From Paracoccus sp. MA (lineage in GTDB: Bacteria; Pseudomonadota; Alphaproteobacteria; Rhodobacterales; Rhodobacteraceae), in the NCBI RefSeq assembly GCF_020990385.1, contig NZ_CP087598.1:1796001-1860000 (forward strand): a stretch of DNA of 64,000 bases. Direction: 5' to 3'. The notes beneath the pieces are model-generated. The model was not told the origin of the DNA, ran no database searches, and saw only the letters and a list, made by a program, of their open reading frames with translations. Shown one piece after another: positions 1-10,200 of this stretch (the stretch's first letter is position 1; every line of letters starts with the position of its first letter). Made by a program: the position numbers and the translations under genes.

Positions 1-2
1 GG

Positions 3-998
3 CTTGCCCGGCAAGCTCTGGAAAATCCTGCGCGATTCTTCCGCGCCATGCGCCTGGTACGGCGGCGGGCGCGGGCCGGGGAATCCAGCCTGGCGCGGCA
101 GATCATCTATCTGGCCGAGGGTGCCCATGTCGCCGCCCGGGCCAAGGCGCTGGGGCTTGCGCATATCCACGCGCATTTCGGCACGAACTCGGCCCGGGTC
201 GCGGCCTATGCCCGGTTGCTGGGCGGGCCGCGCTTCAGCTTTACCGTCCACGGTCCAGAGGAATTCGACAATGGCCTGGCCCTGGACCTGGGCGGCAAGC
301 TGGCGCTGGCGGAGTTCTGCATTGCGGTCAGCAGCTATGGCCGCTCGCAAATCTTCCGCTGGTCGGCCGCTGAAGATTGGGAAAAGGTGCATGTGGTGCA
401 TTGCGGGCTTGACCTGCCCCGCTGGGCAGAGCCTTCGCCGCTCCCGCCCGGCGCGCTTCACATGGTCGCGGTCGGACGTTTCGCCGAGCAGAAGGGATTC
501 GGCCTGCTGATCCGCGCCTTCGCCCTGGCCTGGCGGCGCAATCCCGCGCTGCGCCTGTCGCTGGTCGGCGACGGCGAGCTGCGCCCGCAGATCGAGGCGC
601 TGATCGCGGCCGAGGGCATGGGCGAGGCCGTCCGCCTGCTCGGCTGGCAGGACGAGGCCGGCGTCCGCGCCGCCATGGATGCCGCCCATGCGCTGGTCAC
701 CCCCAGCTTCGCCGAGGGCCTGCCGGTGGTCATCATGGAGGCTATGGCCTGCGCCCGCCCGGTGATCGCCACCTATATCGCCGGCATCCCCGAACTGGTC
801 CGCCCCGGACAAGAGGGCTGGCTGGTCCCCGCCGGCGATGCCGAGGCCCTGGCCGAAACCATGCTGCAAGCCGCCGAAACCGATCACGCTACGCTGGAAC
901 GCATGGGCGCCGCGGCCCGCGCCCGCGTCACGGAACGCCACGACATCCGCGAATCCGCCCGGCGTCTGGCGGCGCTGTTCAGCCGCGCCACAGGCTGA
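3..998 (+). CDS. GT4-type glycosyltransferase, 5' end outside the window
   Basis: Likely transfers a sugar from a nucleotide-sugar donor to a growing surface glycan on the cytoplasmic side of the membrane. The frame is open from base 3, and the residues before the first ATG (base 48) read as ordinary protein, so the true start lies upstream of the window. The N-terminal half shows HIHAHFGTNSA and FTVHGPEEF, typical of exopolysaccharide/colanic-acid GT4 enzymes. The C-terminal donor-binding half shows VGRFAEQKGF, LVGDGELR and the E-x7-E segment FAEGLPVVIMEAM. The 3' end overlaps the convergent phosphopantetheinyl transferase by 20 bp. Sugar specificity cannot be read from the sequence. The link to a glycan locus is inferred from the Wzy-like and WecG-like genes further right. 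Confidence 0.85.
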   Translation, partial: LARQALENPARFFRAMRLVRRRARAGESSLARQIIYLAEGAHVAARAKALGLAHIHAHFGTNSARVAAYARLLGGPRFSFTVHGPEEFDNGLALDLGGKLALAEFCIAVSSYGRSQIFRWSAAEDWEKVHVVHCGLDLPRWAEPSPLPPGALHMVAVGRFAEQKGFGLLIRAFALAWRRNPALRLSLVGDGELRPQIEALIAAEGMGEAVRLLGWQDEAGVRAAMDAAHALVTPSFAEGLPVVIMEAMACARPVIATYIAGIPELVRPGQEGWLVPAGDAEALAETMLQAAETDHATLERMGAAARARVTERHDIRESARRLAALFSRATG

Positions 999-1602
999 GC
1001 GCCAGCCAATAGCCCGCCGCCTGCCCCCAGCGCCCGCCGATCAGCCGGTCGCCCATGCAGGCGCGGAACCGCAGCGCATAGATCACCACCGGGACCGCAC
1101 GGAAGTCCAGCATCCGCCCGGTCAGCGGATATTGCGCCTTGAACATCGCCTCCTTGGCGCAAAAGGCCAGCAAGGCATCCCCGGCCCCGTTCAGGCGAAA
1201 GGGCATGATGGTCTCGGCCAGACCTTCCGGAAGGGCGCGGTCGCAAGGCTCCAGATCGACGCCGACGCTTGCCCCGCCGGGTGGGGCGGCGATGGCGATG
1301 CAGTAATCGCCGCCATGCGACAGGCTGGCGCGGATGCCCGGCGGCAGGTCGGGCCGGCGGTCGGGACGCGCCGGGATGGGCCGATCCGCCGGCAGGTCAT
1401 GCCCGGCCTGCCGGATCGCCGCGCGCAGCGCCATGCGCCCCAAGGCGAACTCGCGCCGCCGCTTCGGGACGGCGCGGGCGATAGCCCCCGCCTCCTCGGG
1501 CAAAAGCGGCGCGGGCTCGGCCGTCAGCGGCAGCACCGCGCAGCCATGACCCGAAGGCAGCAGGCGGCGGGCCAGTGCCTCGAGCGCAACGGCGCCGCTC
1601 AC
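979..1602 (-). CDS. 4'-phosphopantetheinyl transferase (EntD/Sfp-like)
   Basis: Transfers the phosphopantetheine arm of coenzyme A to the serine of carrier domains. The 207-residue protein has the three family hallmarks in order: [16 protein letters not shown] (metal-binding acidic residues) and [10 protein letters not shown] (the KEA motif). It is the last gene of the PKS-GT2-NRPS-PPTase operon. Its ATG overlaps the NRPS stop codon in an ATGA, which indicates translational coupling. Its evident targets are the ACP of the PKS (LGGHSL near residue 1752) and the PCP of the NRPS (LGGHSL near residue 1448) in the same operon, though activity on other carrier proteins cannot be excluded. Confidence 0.9.
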   Translation of the reverse strand: MSGAVALEALARRLLPSGHGCAVLPLTAEPAPLLPEEAGAIARAVPKRRREFALGRMALRAAIRQAGHDLPADRPIPARPDRRPDLPPGIRASLSHGGDYCIAIAAPPGGASVGVDLEPCDRALPEGLAETIMPFRLNGAGDALLAFCAKEAMFKAQYPLTGRMLDFRAVPVVIYALRFRACMGDRLIGGRWGQAAGYWLALSLWRG

Positions 1603-4600
1603 CGCCCGCCGCGCAATTGCGCCCGCAAGGCCCGGCGCCGGGCCATGGCATCGTCACCGGCCCCGACCGGCTCGGGCTCGGGGCGCACAGGTGCCACAGG
1701 GGCCGACACCGCCACCGCCGGAGCGACATTGTTCGCCGGCGCCAGCGCGGCGACGTGCTTCAGGAAATCCGCCATGACCGGGAAGCGGAAGATATCCGTC
1801 ACCCCCAGCCGCGGCAGCGCCAGCCGGTCCCGCATGGTCCGGTGCAGCTGGATCGCCAGCAGCGAATGCCCACCCAAGGCGAAGAAGTTGTCGCGCGGGC
1901 CGATCTGCTCGACGCCCAGCACCTCGGACCACAGCGCCTGCACCGCCTGCGCCAGATCCTCGGTCGGGGCGTTGGCGGCGACAGCAGTGGTGGCCTCGAC
2001 GGTCGGCGCCGTCACCGGAGCGGAGGCGACAGCCCCCGGCACCGGCAGATGCTTGCGGTCGATCTTGCGGTTCGGGGTCAGCGGCATCTTTTCCAGCCGC
2101 ACGATCCGCCCCGGCACCATATGCGCCGGCAGATGCGCCAGCAGCGCCTCGCGCAGCCCCTTCTCGCACAACTCGCCCGCGCCGGTGACATAGGCCACCA
2201 GCCGCTTGTCGCCGGGGGCATCCTCGCGCACCAGCGCCACCGCCTCGCGCACGCCGGGCTGGGCGGCCAGCTGCGCCTCGATCTCGCCCAGCTCGATGCG
2301 GAAGCCGCGCAGCTTCACCTGGTGGTCGGCGCGGCCGATATAGTCGAGGCCGCCATCCTCGCGCCAGCGCACCAGATCGCCTGTGCGATACATGCGCGCG
2401 CCCCAGGGCGCGCCGCGATCCGCGGGCACGAAGGGATCGGGACGGAAAGCCGCCGCAGTCAGGTCCTCGCGCCGCCAATAGCCGCGGGTCACACCATGGC
2501 CGCCGATCCAAAGCTCGCCCGGCGCGCCGGGGGGGACCGGCACACCGTCGGCGTCCAGCACGTAAAGCTGGGTATTGGCGATCGGCCGGCCCAGCGTCAC
2601 CTCGGCCGCATCGGTCAGGTCGGCCACCGTGGACCAGATCGTCGTCTCGGTCGGGCCGTACATGTTCAGCACCCGCGCCCGCGTGGCCGCCTTGATTTCG
2701 GCCAGCAGCGAGGGCGGCAGCGCCTCGCCGCCCACCATCACGCAGGTCAGCCCGGCCATCGCCGCCGCCACCTGCGGGTCCGAGACCAGGATGCGCGCCA
2801 TGCTGGGCGTGCATTGCAGATGCGTCACCTTCCAGCGCCGGATCTGCGCCGCGATCGAGAAATCGCCGTCCTCGGGTTCCTCGCCATGCGGGTTGACCTC
2901 GGCCCGCAGCCGCGCCAGCAGCGGGAAGCCGGCCATGACCTGCTCGGGCGCGATGCCGTAGTCGATCAGGCAGGCGATCTCGCCCACGCCGATGGCCTTC
3001 AGCTGTTCGACCCGGGCGATGCCGTCCTCGATGGAGCCGAAAAGGCCGGAATCCTCGAAATAGCGCAGGAAGGCGAATTCCAGGATGCCGTCCAGCTCTT
3101 CCTCGGAGAGCGAGCCGAGGTCGATGGCCATCGGGTTGGTCATGCCCGCCGGGCGGCGGAAGGCCGGGAAATCCCAGGCATATTGCTTGACCAGCGCCGC
3201 GGCGCTTTTCAGGTAGTTCTTCATCGGCTCGCGGGCGATCTCGCGCGCCGTCTCGCGATCCTCGGCCAGGCAGGTATGCAGCATCAGCGTGACGGTGAAG
3301 CGCGCCGGGTCCTGGCCGGCCTCGCGCAGCGCGGCGTGGTAATCCTTGATCCGCGCCGCGACCGTGTCGATGCTTTGCCCCAGCAGATGGGTCAGCACGT
3401 TCATGCCCAGCCGCCCGGCCTCGACCCAGGTTTCCGGGTTGCCGGCGACGGTCATCCACAGCGGCAGCTCCTTCTGCACCGGACGCGGCTGCGTCACCAC
3501 GCCGAACAGGCTGCCGTCCTTGCGCGGGAACTCGACCGCCTCGCCGCGCCACAGCCGGCGCAGCTGGTCGATTCCCTGGGCCAGCGCGGTCTTGTTGTTC
3601 GGCGGGGCGTTTTCCGGACGCAGCACGAAATCGTCCGGCTGCCAGCCCGAGGCGATGGCCAGCCCCGCCCGGCCCGAGGTCAGGTTGTCGATCACCGCCC
3701 ATTCCTCGGCCACGCGGGCCGGATGATGCAGCGGCAGCACACAGCTGCCGGCGCGAACCGAGATGTTTTTCGTCACCGCCGCCACCGCTGCGCCGGAAAC
3801 CGCCGGGTTCGGATAGGGACCGCCAAAGGCGTGGAAATGCCGCTCGGGCGTATAGACGGCGACGAAGCCGTTCTGATCGGCAAAGCGCGCGCCCTCCAGC
3901 AGAAGCTGGTATTTCTTCGGGCCGGGGCCGTCGTCATTGCCCCAATAGAACAGGCTGAAATCCATGCCGCCGGATGGCTCGCGGCGCGGCTGCGCCGGCG
4001 TCGAGGAGACGGCGAGCCGCGATTCCTCGCCCGCGATCACCAGTTTCAGGCCCCGCGCCAGCGACCAGAAGATCTCCAGCACCGAGATGTCGAAGGAAAG
4101 ACTCGTGACCGCCAGCCAGGCATCGCCCTCGGCATGCGGGATCACCGCGTCCATGCCGGCGAAGAAATTGGCGACATTGCGATGCTCGACCATCACCCCC
4201 TTGGGACGGCCGGTCGAGCCCGAGGTATAGATCAGATAGGCAAGGTTTTCCGGTCCGACGGCGCTGACCGGGGCCGCGACCAGGCCATGCGGCAGGTCGG
4301 ACGGAATGGTCACGACCTGCGCGCCATGCGCAGGCAGCCGGTCGGCCAGACCGTCCTGGACCAGCACCACCCGAGCCCCGGAATCCTCGATGTAAAGCTC
4401 GATGCGGTCGGCGGGGTAGTCCGGGTCCAGCGGCACATAGGCGCCGCCGGCCTTCCAGATCGCCAGCGCGCCGATCACCAGCTCGGGCGAGCGTTTCGCG
4501 AACAGGCCCACCGGCTGGTCCGGGCCGACGCCCATCGCCACCAGCTTTTCGGCCAGCGCGTTGGCGGCGCGATCCAGCTGGCTGCGGGTCAGGCTGTGAT

Positions 4601-6218
4601 CCTCGAAGGCCAGCGCCACCGCATCGGGGTTCGCGGCGGCCTTTTCCGCGATCAGCTCGTGGATGCAGGCCAGCCGCACCTCCAGCTGCGTGGCATTGCG
4701 GCCGACCAGCAGCTCCTCGCGCTCGGCCGCGTCCATCAGGGGGATGTCGCGCAGCGCCGTAGAGCCGGGCAGCGCCAGCCCGCCGTCCAGCGCCCGGGCC
4801 AGCCGCTGCGCCTGCGCCGGCGTGACGCGGGCCGGGTCGTGGTCCAGCCAAGCGCCGTCCCCGGCCAGGGTCACGGTCAGCGCCGCGCCCTTGACCGGGC
4901 CGCGGGCATCGAGGCTGATCGCCAGATCCGGCAGCGCCATGTCGCGCAGCTCGGGCGCGCGGTGCAGCAGGTCGGCCATGAAGAAGCCGCGCTTCGCCTG
5001 ATCGGCGATCTGCGCCGCCAGCGCCTGCCCCAGATCGGCCAGGGTCCGGTCGCTGCGTGCCTCGACCACCAGCGGCTGCCAGTCGGCGACGATCCCCGCC
5101 GCCTCGGGCTGGCCTTGCGGCCGCAGCGCCAGATCGAACTCGGCCTGTCCGGCCAGCCGCGCCAGCAGCGCCGCGGCCAGCGCGATGCGCTCGGGCGCGG
5201 CGCCGGGCAGCAGGGGCAGGCGCTGCGTCGCGCCCGAGCCCTCGCCCGGCAGCACCGCCGGGTTCATCCGCGCCAGACGGCTCCGCCAGAAGCCGTCATG
5301 CTTGGCGGCCTGCGCGGCCAGATCGGTCAGCCGCGCGCGCTCCTCGGCGGCCAGCGCCGGGATCACCGTGCCAAGCGGAGGCAGCTCGCCGCGAAAGACC
5401 AGCCGGATCGCCGCATCGGCGGCGGCGACGGTGGCGATATCGCCGTGATGGGCCAGCACGGTGCCCGGCGCGGCGCTGGCCGGCTCGGTCCCGGCCGAGG
5501 CGGTCACCGCCAGCACCCGGCCATCGGCCAGCCGGACCTTGGCCTCGGCCAGCGGGTTCCAGTAGTCGCCATGGTCGAGCCCGCGCACCAGCGCGCAGAT
5601 GCGCCCCGCCGGCTGGGAGAAGTCGATCAGGCCCGCGGCCTCGGGGCGCTTGTCGCGGCCGACATAGCTGCGCTGCGACAGATCCTGTTTCACCCGCTGC
5701 GGGCCGGCCGCTTCGAGTTGCGCCACCACCTCGGCAAAGCTTTCCGCCCCGCGGGCGAAGCAGCGGGCGTTCAGGGTCAGGGCGGTATCGTCGGGGCGGA
5801 TCTCGAACAGGGTCTGGGTGAGGATGTCGCCCTCGTCCACGCCGCCTTCGATCATGTGCCAGGTGACGCCGTGCTGCGCCTCGCCGCCGATGATCGCCCA
5901 GACCGGAGCGTTCAGCCCCGCCAGCCGCGGCAGCGGCCCGTCGTGGAAGTTGATCGCGCCCAGCCGGCCGCGCGCCAGCATCTCGGGGCGCAGGATCGAC
6001 AGGTTGGCGACGCTGAACAGCCAGTCGGCAGGCGGCGCATCGGGGGCCATCGGCGCGTCCTGATCCTCGACCGCAAGACCGGCGCCCTGCGCCCAGTCGC
6101 GCAGGTCGGGATTGCGCGTCACCACCGCATGGATGCGATGCCCGCGCGCCAGCAGCGTCTCGGCCGCGTGGCGCAAGAGAGATTCGTTACCCACCAGAAT
6201 CGCGGAAAATTGCGTCAT
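1599..6218 (-). CDS. NRPS: formyltransferase - degenerate C - A with inserted luciferase-like monooxygenase - PCP
   Basis: A 1539-residue single-module peptide synthetase. Residues 1 to about 310 match methionyl-tRNA formyltransferase-like domains ([19 protein letters not shown] near 91). About 310-520 resembles part of a condensation domain but shows no HHxxxD. An adenylation domain follows ([12 protein letters not shown] near 668). It is interrupted at about 750-1105 by a flavin-dependent luciferase-like monooxygenase (starts [15 protein letters not shown]). The A domain then resumes ([10 protein letters not shown] near 1189, [10 protein letters not shown] near 1385) and the protein ends with a PCP (LGGHSLL near 1448). 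This insert belongs to the family NCBI names MupA/Atu3671 (TIGR04020). The predicted role is to activate one amino acid, with possible N-formylation and N- or C-hydroxylation while it is tethered. There is no thioesterase; release probably depends on the PKS. Overlaps of 4 bp with the genes before and after show one operon. Confidence 0.9.
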   Translation of the reverse strand: MTQFSAILVGNESLLRHAAETLLARGHRIHAVVTRNPDLRDWAQGAGLAVEDQDAPMAPDAPPADWLFSVANLSILRPEMLARGRLGAINFHDGPLPRLAGLNAPVWAIIGGEAQHGVTWHMIEGGVDEGDILTQTLFEIRPDDTALTLNARCFARGAESFAEVVAQLEAAGPQRVKQDLSQRSYVGRDKRPEAAGLIDFSQPAGRICALVRGLDHGDYWNPLAEAKVRLADGRVLAVTASAGTEPASAAPGTVLAHHGDIATVAAADAAIRLVFRGELPPLGTVIPALAAEERARLTDLAAQAAKHDGFWRSRLARMNPAVLPGEGSGATQRLPLLPGAAPERIALAAALLARLAGQAEFDLALRPQGQPEAAGIVADWQPLVVEARSDRTLADLGQALAAQIADQAKRGFFMADLLHRAPELRDMALPDLAISLDARGPVKGAALTVTLAGDGAWLDHDPARVTPAQAQRLARALDGGLALPGSTALRDIPLMDAAEREELLVGRNATQLEVRLACIHELIAEKAAANPDAVALAFEDHSLTRSQLDRAANALAEKLVAMGVGPDQPVGLFAKRSPELVIGALAIWKAGGAYVPLDPDYPADRIELYIEDSGARVVLVQDGLADRLPAHGAQVVTIPSDLPHGLVAAPVSAVGPENLAYLIYTSGSTGRPKGVMVEHRNVANFFAGMDAVIPHAEGDAWLAVTSLSFDISVLEIFWSLARGLKLVIAGEESRLAVSSTPAQPRREPSGGMDFSLFYWGNDDGPGPKKYQLLLEGARFADQNGFVAVYTPERHFHAFGGPYPNPAVSGAAVAAVTKNISVRAGSCVLPLHHPARVAEEWAVIDNLTSGRAGLAIASGWQPDDFVLRPENAPPNNKTALAQGIDQLRRLWRGEAVEFPRKDGSLFGVVTQPRPVQKELPLWMTVAGNPETWVEAGRLGMNVLTHLLGQSIDTVAARIKDYHAALREAGQDPARFTVTLMLHTCLAEDRETAREIAREPMKNYLKSAAALVKQYAWDFPAFRRPAGMTNPMAIDLGSLSEEELDGILEFAFLRYFEDSGLFGSIEDGIARVEQLKAIGVGEIACLIDYGIAPEQVMAGFPLLARLRAEVNPHGEEPEDGDFSIAAQIRRWKVTHLQCTPSMARILVSDPQVAAAMAGLTCVMVGGEALPPSLLAEIKAATRARVLNMYGPTETTIWSTVADLTDAAEVTLGRPIANTQLYVLDADGVPVPPGAPGELWIGGHGVTRGYWRREDLTAAAFRPDPFVPADRGAPWGARMYRTGDLVRWREDGGLDYIGRADHQVKLRGFRIELGEIEAQLAAQPGVREAVALVREDAPGDKRLVAYVTGAGELCEKGLREALLAHLPAHMVPGRIVRLEKMPLTPNRKIDRKHLPVPGAVASAPVTAPTVEATTAVAANAPTEDLAQAVQALWSEVLGVEQIGPRDNFFALGGHSLLAIQLHRTMRDRLALPRLGVTDIFRFPVMADFLKHVAALAPANNVAPAVAVSAPVAPVRPEPEPVGAGDDAMARRRALRAQLRGGR

Positions 6219-7213
6219 GGCTTACCCTTTTCAACATGAACGGGCTTTGGTTGTGAACGAAAGGCGTGGCGCGTCAGATGCGCCAGATGGCCCGGCGGCC
6301 CGTCCGGCTTGCGCCCCGACAGAAGGCAGCGCAGGCGGAACAGGCCCGCGCCCCCCAGATGCGCGACCGTGGCCCAAAGCGCGCCCAGACGCCCATGATG
6401 TTTCTCGAAATAGCGGCGCCGGGAATCGTACCAGTAATCCGGCGCGCGCTTCCATTCCTTCATGCCGGTGCTGACCGAACCGATATGCAGAACCAGGCTT
6501 TCGACGACGTAATGGGTCTGCCAGCCCGCCAGCGCGGCGCGGCGGCACAGATCGGTCTCCTCGTAGTAAAGGAAGAAGCCCTCGTCGAAGAGGCCGATTC
6601 GATCCAGCACATCCATGCGGATCATCATCGACGCCCCGGCCGACCAGTCCACGCGACCCGATGCCTCGGGCTGCGGCAGCGCCACGATGCGGCGCCGCAG
6701 CAGGCGCGAGATCGGGCCGGTGCGGCATTCCGATTCGAACTCGCCCAGCGCGGTGGGAAAGCGGAAGGCGGTGCTGTGCGGCACGTCGTCGGTGCCGCGC
6801 AGGCGCGAACAGGCGATCCCGGCCTGCGGATGCGCAGCCAGATAATCGACCAGCGCCCGGATCGCGCCGGGCTGCGGAATCGCGTCGGAATTCAGCAGAT
6901 AGACCAGATCGGCGCGGCGCCCGTCCGGCAGGCCCTGGCGGATGCCGTGATTGTTGCCGGCGCCATAGCCGCCGTTCCAGCCCGATTGCACCACCGCGAC
7001 GCGATCCGAGGGCCAGCCGCGCGCCCGCACCCCGGCCTGCATCGCCTCGTAGCTGCCATCGCCGGAATCGTTGTCCACGATGGTCAGCCCGCCGTCGATA
7101 CCCTGCATTTCGCGCAATGCGGCCTCGGCGGCCTGCAAGGACATCTCTGGCGTGCGCCAGTTGAGCACGATGACATGCACGCTGGCCGTGGTCGGATTCT
7201 GGGTCATGGTCAC
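6215..7213 (-). CDS. Family 2 glycosyltransferase embedded between PKS and NRPS
   Basis: A 332-residue GT-A fold glycosyltransferase of the rhamnosyltransferase-like group. [15 protein letters not shown] and [10 protein letters not shown] form the nucleotide-binding start. [14 protein letters not shown] carries the DxD-like region (NSD). [14 protein letters not shown] carries the ED acid-base motif typical of GT2 enzymes. The annotated start is a GTG that overlaps the PKS stop (GTGA); an ATG two codons in (7207) is an alternative. The stop overlaps the NRPS start (ATGA). Because it is translationally coupled on both sides to megasynthases, it may glycosylate their product or supply a sugar to it. 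That is inference; it could instead serve the neighbouring glycan locus. Confidence 0.9.
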   Translation of the reverse strand: MTMTQNPTTASVHVIVLNWRTPEMSLQAAEAALREMQGIDGGLTIVDNDSGDGSYEAMQAGVRARGWPSDRVAVVQSGWNGGYGAGNNHGIRQGLPDGRRADLVYLLNSDAIPQPGAIRALVDYLAAHPQAGIACSRLRGTDDVPHSTAFRFPTALGEFESECRTGPISRLLRRRIVALPQPEASGRVDWSAGASMMIRMDVLDRIGLFDEGFFLYYEETDLCRRAALAGWQTHYVVESLVLHIGSVSTGMKEWKRAPDYWYDSRRRYFEKHHGRLGALWATVAHLGGAGLFRLRCLLSGRKPDGPPGHLAHLTRHAFRSQPKPVHVEKGKP

Positions 7214-10200
7214 TCCGCCGCCTTGATCCCGGCCGGGGCGTCCATCTCGGCATCGGCCTCGCGCAGGATTTCGCGCAGGACCGAGGACAGGCGGCGCACA
7301 TTCGGCTCCAGCACCATCGAATCGTGATCGCCCGGCACTTCGATCACCCGCAGATTGGGCATCCAGGGCGTCCAGCCATTGTCCTCGATGACGTAATCCC
7401 GGCCGGAATTGATCCAGCGCCCGCCGGTCACCTTCCAGCGCCGGTCGAGCGGCGGCCGGAACATCGCCACCGGCCCGTCCCAGACCGAAAGCCGCATCTT
7501 CGGCAGCGCCGCGAGGAAGGCGGCCTCGATGGCCAGGTCGTGGAAGGCGCCGGTTGCCTCGGCCGAAACCTCGGCCTCGACCGCCTTGGCCTTGCTGCGG
7601 CGCTGGAATTCATAGGCCACGCGGTCGCGCAGCCATTTCCAGACGAAGCCCGGCCCGCCCTCGCGCAGCTCGCCCAGGCGGATCGCCAGCCGGTCCTTGC
7701 GGCTGACCGGCTCGCGCAGCGGCAGCGGCGTGTCGAGCATGACCAGCATCGCCACCTCTTCGCCCGCCGCGCGCAACTGCCGCGCCATCTCATAGGCGGT
7801 CAGCCCGCCGCCCGAGAAACCGCCGATCAGATAGGGGCCGGCCGGCTGAATCTGGCGCAGTTCCTCGATATAGTCGCGGGCGGCTTCGGTGAAATCCTCA
7901 TGCGGCTTGTCGTCGCCCAAGAGGCCGCGCGCCTGGATGCCCCAGAAACGGCGGTCCGGCCCCAGCCGCTGCGCCAGCTGCCGCAGGTTCATGATGTTGC
8001 CGAACATGCCGGCGACCATGAAGAAGGGCGTGCCCTCGCCCCGCCCGCCCATATCGACGAGGAAACGGAAGCGCGGCCGGGCCGAAACCGGCAGCTCGCG
8101 CACGTTGTCGGGCGAGACCAGCTCGCGCGGGCCGGTGCGCTCCTCGACCAGTGCGGCCAATTCGGCGATGGTCGGCGCCTCGAACAGGGTCGAGATCGGC
8201 AGGTCCACGCCGAAGGCCTTGCGCAGCTGGCCGAACATGCGCACCGCGATCAGCGAATGGCCGCCAAGGTCGAAGAAGCTGTCGGCGGCGCCGACCTGGG
8301 CGATGCCCAGGAGCTCGGACCAGATCGCCGCCAGTTCCGCCTGGATGCCCGGCGCCGGTTCGACGAAATCGCTGTCGAGGTCGGGGCGCTCGAAGCCGCC
8401 CTCGGCGGGCGCGGCATCCTCGACCACCCCCGCCTCGGCAATCAGCGCCGGCAGGTCCAGCGACGAGACATAGACCTGAGAAAGCCCGGTCGAGATGGCG
8501 CGGCTGAGCATCGCCGGGCCGATGGCGGCCGGGATGCCCTGGCTGATATTGTGATGCAAGCGCCGCTCGGCCGGGGACAGGCTGCGCGCCGGCTGCACCC
8601 GCGCCTGCGGCGTGGCGGAAATCGCCGCCGCCAGCTTGCGCAGGGCGAAGCCCTTGATCTCGGCGCAGACCGTGCCGTCCGCCGCGGCCAGCGTGATGTC
8701 GAATTGCGCCATGCCCTGCGCGTCGCTGTTGTCGCCGGCATTGCGGATGTGGCTGATGACCTGCGCCGGCAAGGGCGCGTAAAGCCGAATCGCGCGATAG
8801 CCCATCGGCACCCAGAGATTGCCGGGCGTCCAGCCCTTGATCAATTCCATCGCCCAGCCGGTGGCGATGTCCAGAAGCGCCGGATGCGTCAGCCATTCCC
8901 CGGCCTCGGCGGCATATTCCGGCGGCAGCGACAGTTCCGCCACCCCCTCGTCGCCGGCAATGCGATAGCGGCGCAGCACCTGCCAGCGCGGGCCGAACAC
9001 CATCTGGCCTTCCTGCGCCGAGGCGATCGCCGCGCCCTGTCCGTCCCGGTCCCAGCCGCCGGCGATCTGCAGCGCCTCGGGCGCCGCCTCGTGCAGGCCG
9101 GCGACCAGGGCCGAGACGTTCGGCTCTCCCTGCGGGTCGTCGAGGATCTCGATGCGCATCGCATCGCCTTCGGGCAGGACGCGGGTGCTGACCAGCGCGG
9201 TATCGGAAACCAGCACCGGGCGGCGGAATTCCAGGTCGCGGATCACCAGCGGCAGGGCCAGCCCGCATTCCAGCGCGGCTTCCGAGATCAGCTCGATCCA
9301 GCCGGTGCCGGGCATCAGCGCCTGGCCTTGGGCGGTCTTGTGGCCGCCGATGATCCAGTCCTGCATCTTCAGCGCGGTGCGGAACTCGCGCCCGCCCGGC
9401 ATGGGCAGGCTTTCGTCCAAGAGCGGCCGGCCCCGCGGCACGGCGACGGCGGATGCGGTGTCCAGCCCCATGGCCCGCGCCGCCATGCCGGCATCGGCCC
9501 AGACGCCCCAGTTGACCGCGACCACCCGGCCCAGCGCCTGCGGCGCCGAGCGCGCCACCGCGTTCAGATATTCGTTGGCGGCGACGTAATCCGCCTGCCC
9601 CGCCGGCGCGATCACCGAGGAGGTCGAGGAGAACAGCACCGTCAGCTTGGCGGGATTGTCCGCCAGCGCCTCGATCAGTGCGCGGGTGCCCAACAGCTTC
9701 GGCGCCAGCACGTCCCAGGCATCGTCGTCGGTCTTGGCGGCGATCAGGCTGTCGCGGATCACGCCCGCGGCATGCAGCACCACGTCGAGGCTGCCGAAAC
9801 GCGCCTTGGTCTCGGCCACGGCGCGGGCCATGTCCTCGGGGCTGGTCACGTCGGCGCGGATCGCCAGCACCTCGGCCCCCAGCGATTCCAGCTGGCGGAC
9901 CGAGGCGGTGACGGCGGGCGAATCCACCCGGCCGCGCGTGGTCAGAGCCAGTTTCGCGCCGCCGCGCTGCGCCAGTTCGCGGGCGATGGCCTGGCCGATG
10001 CCGCCGAAGCCGCCGGTGATCAGGCAGGCCGCGCCCTGCGGGATGGCGGCCATGCCATCATCGGCCAGCGCCACCTTTTCAAGGCTTTGCTCAAAGCGGC
10101 GCCCGTCGCGCCATGCGGCGACGGCGGCGCCCGAAGGGGCCAGCGCCTCCTCCAGCAGGTTGGCGGCCAGCGCCTCCAGGCCGCCCTTCGCCGGCAGGCG

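Noticed and set aside
1575..6239. Very long plus-strand open frame opposite the NRPS (and a similar one at 7324-13029 opposite the PKS)
   Set aside because: Both are low-complexity, rich in Arg, Gln, His, Gly and Pro, and mirror the third-position GC bias of the real minus-strand genes; the minus-strand frames have clear domain motifs throughout.
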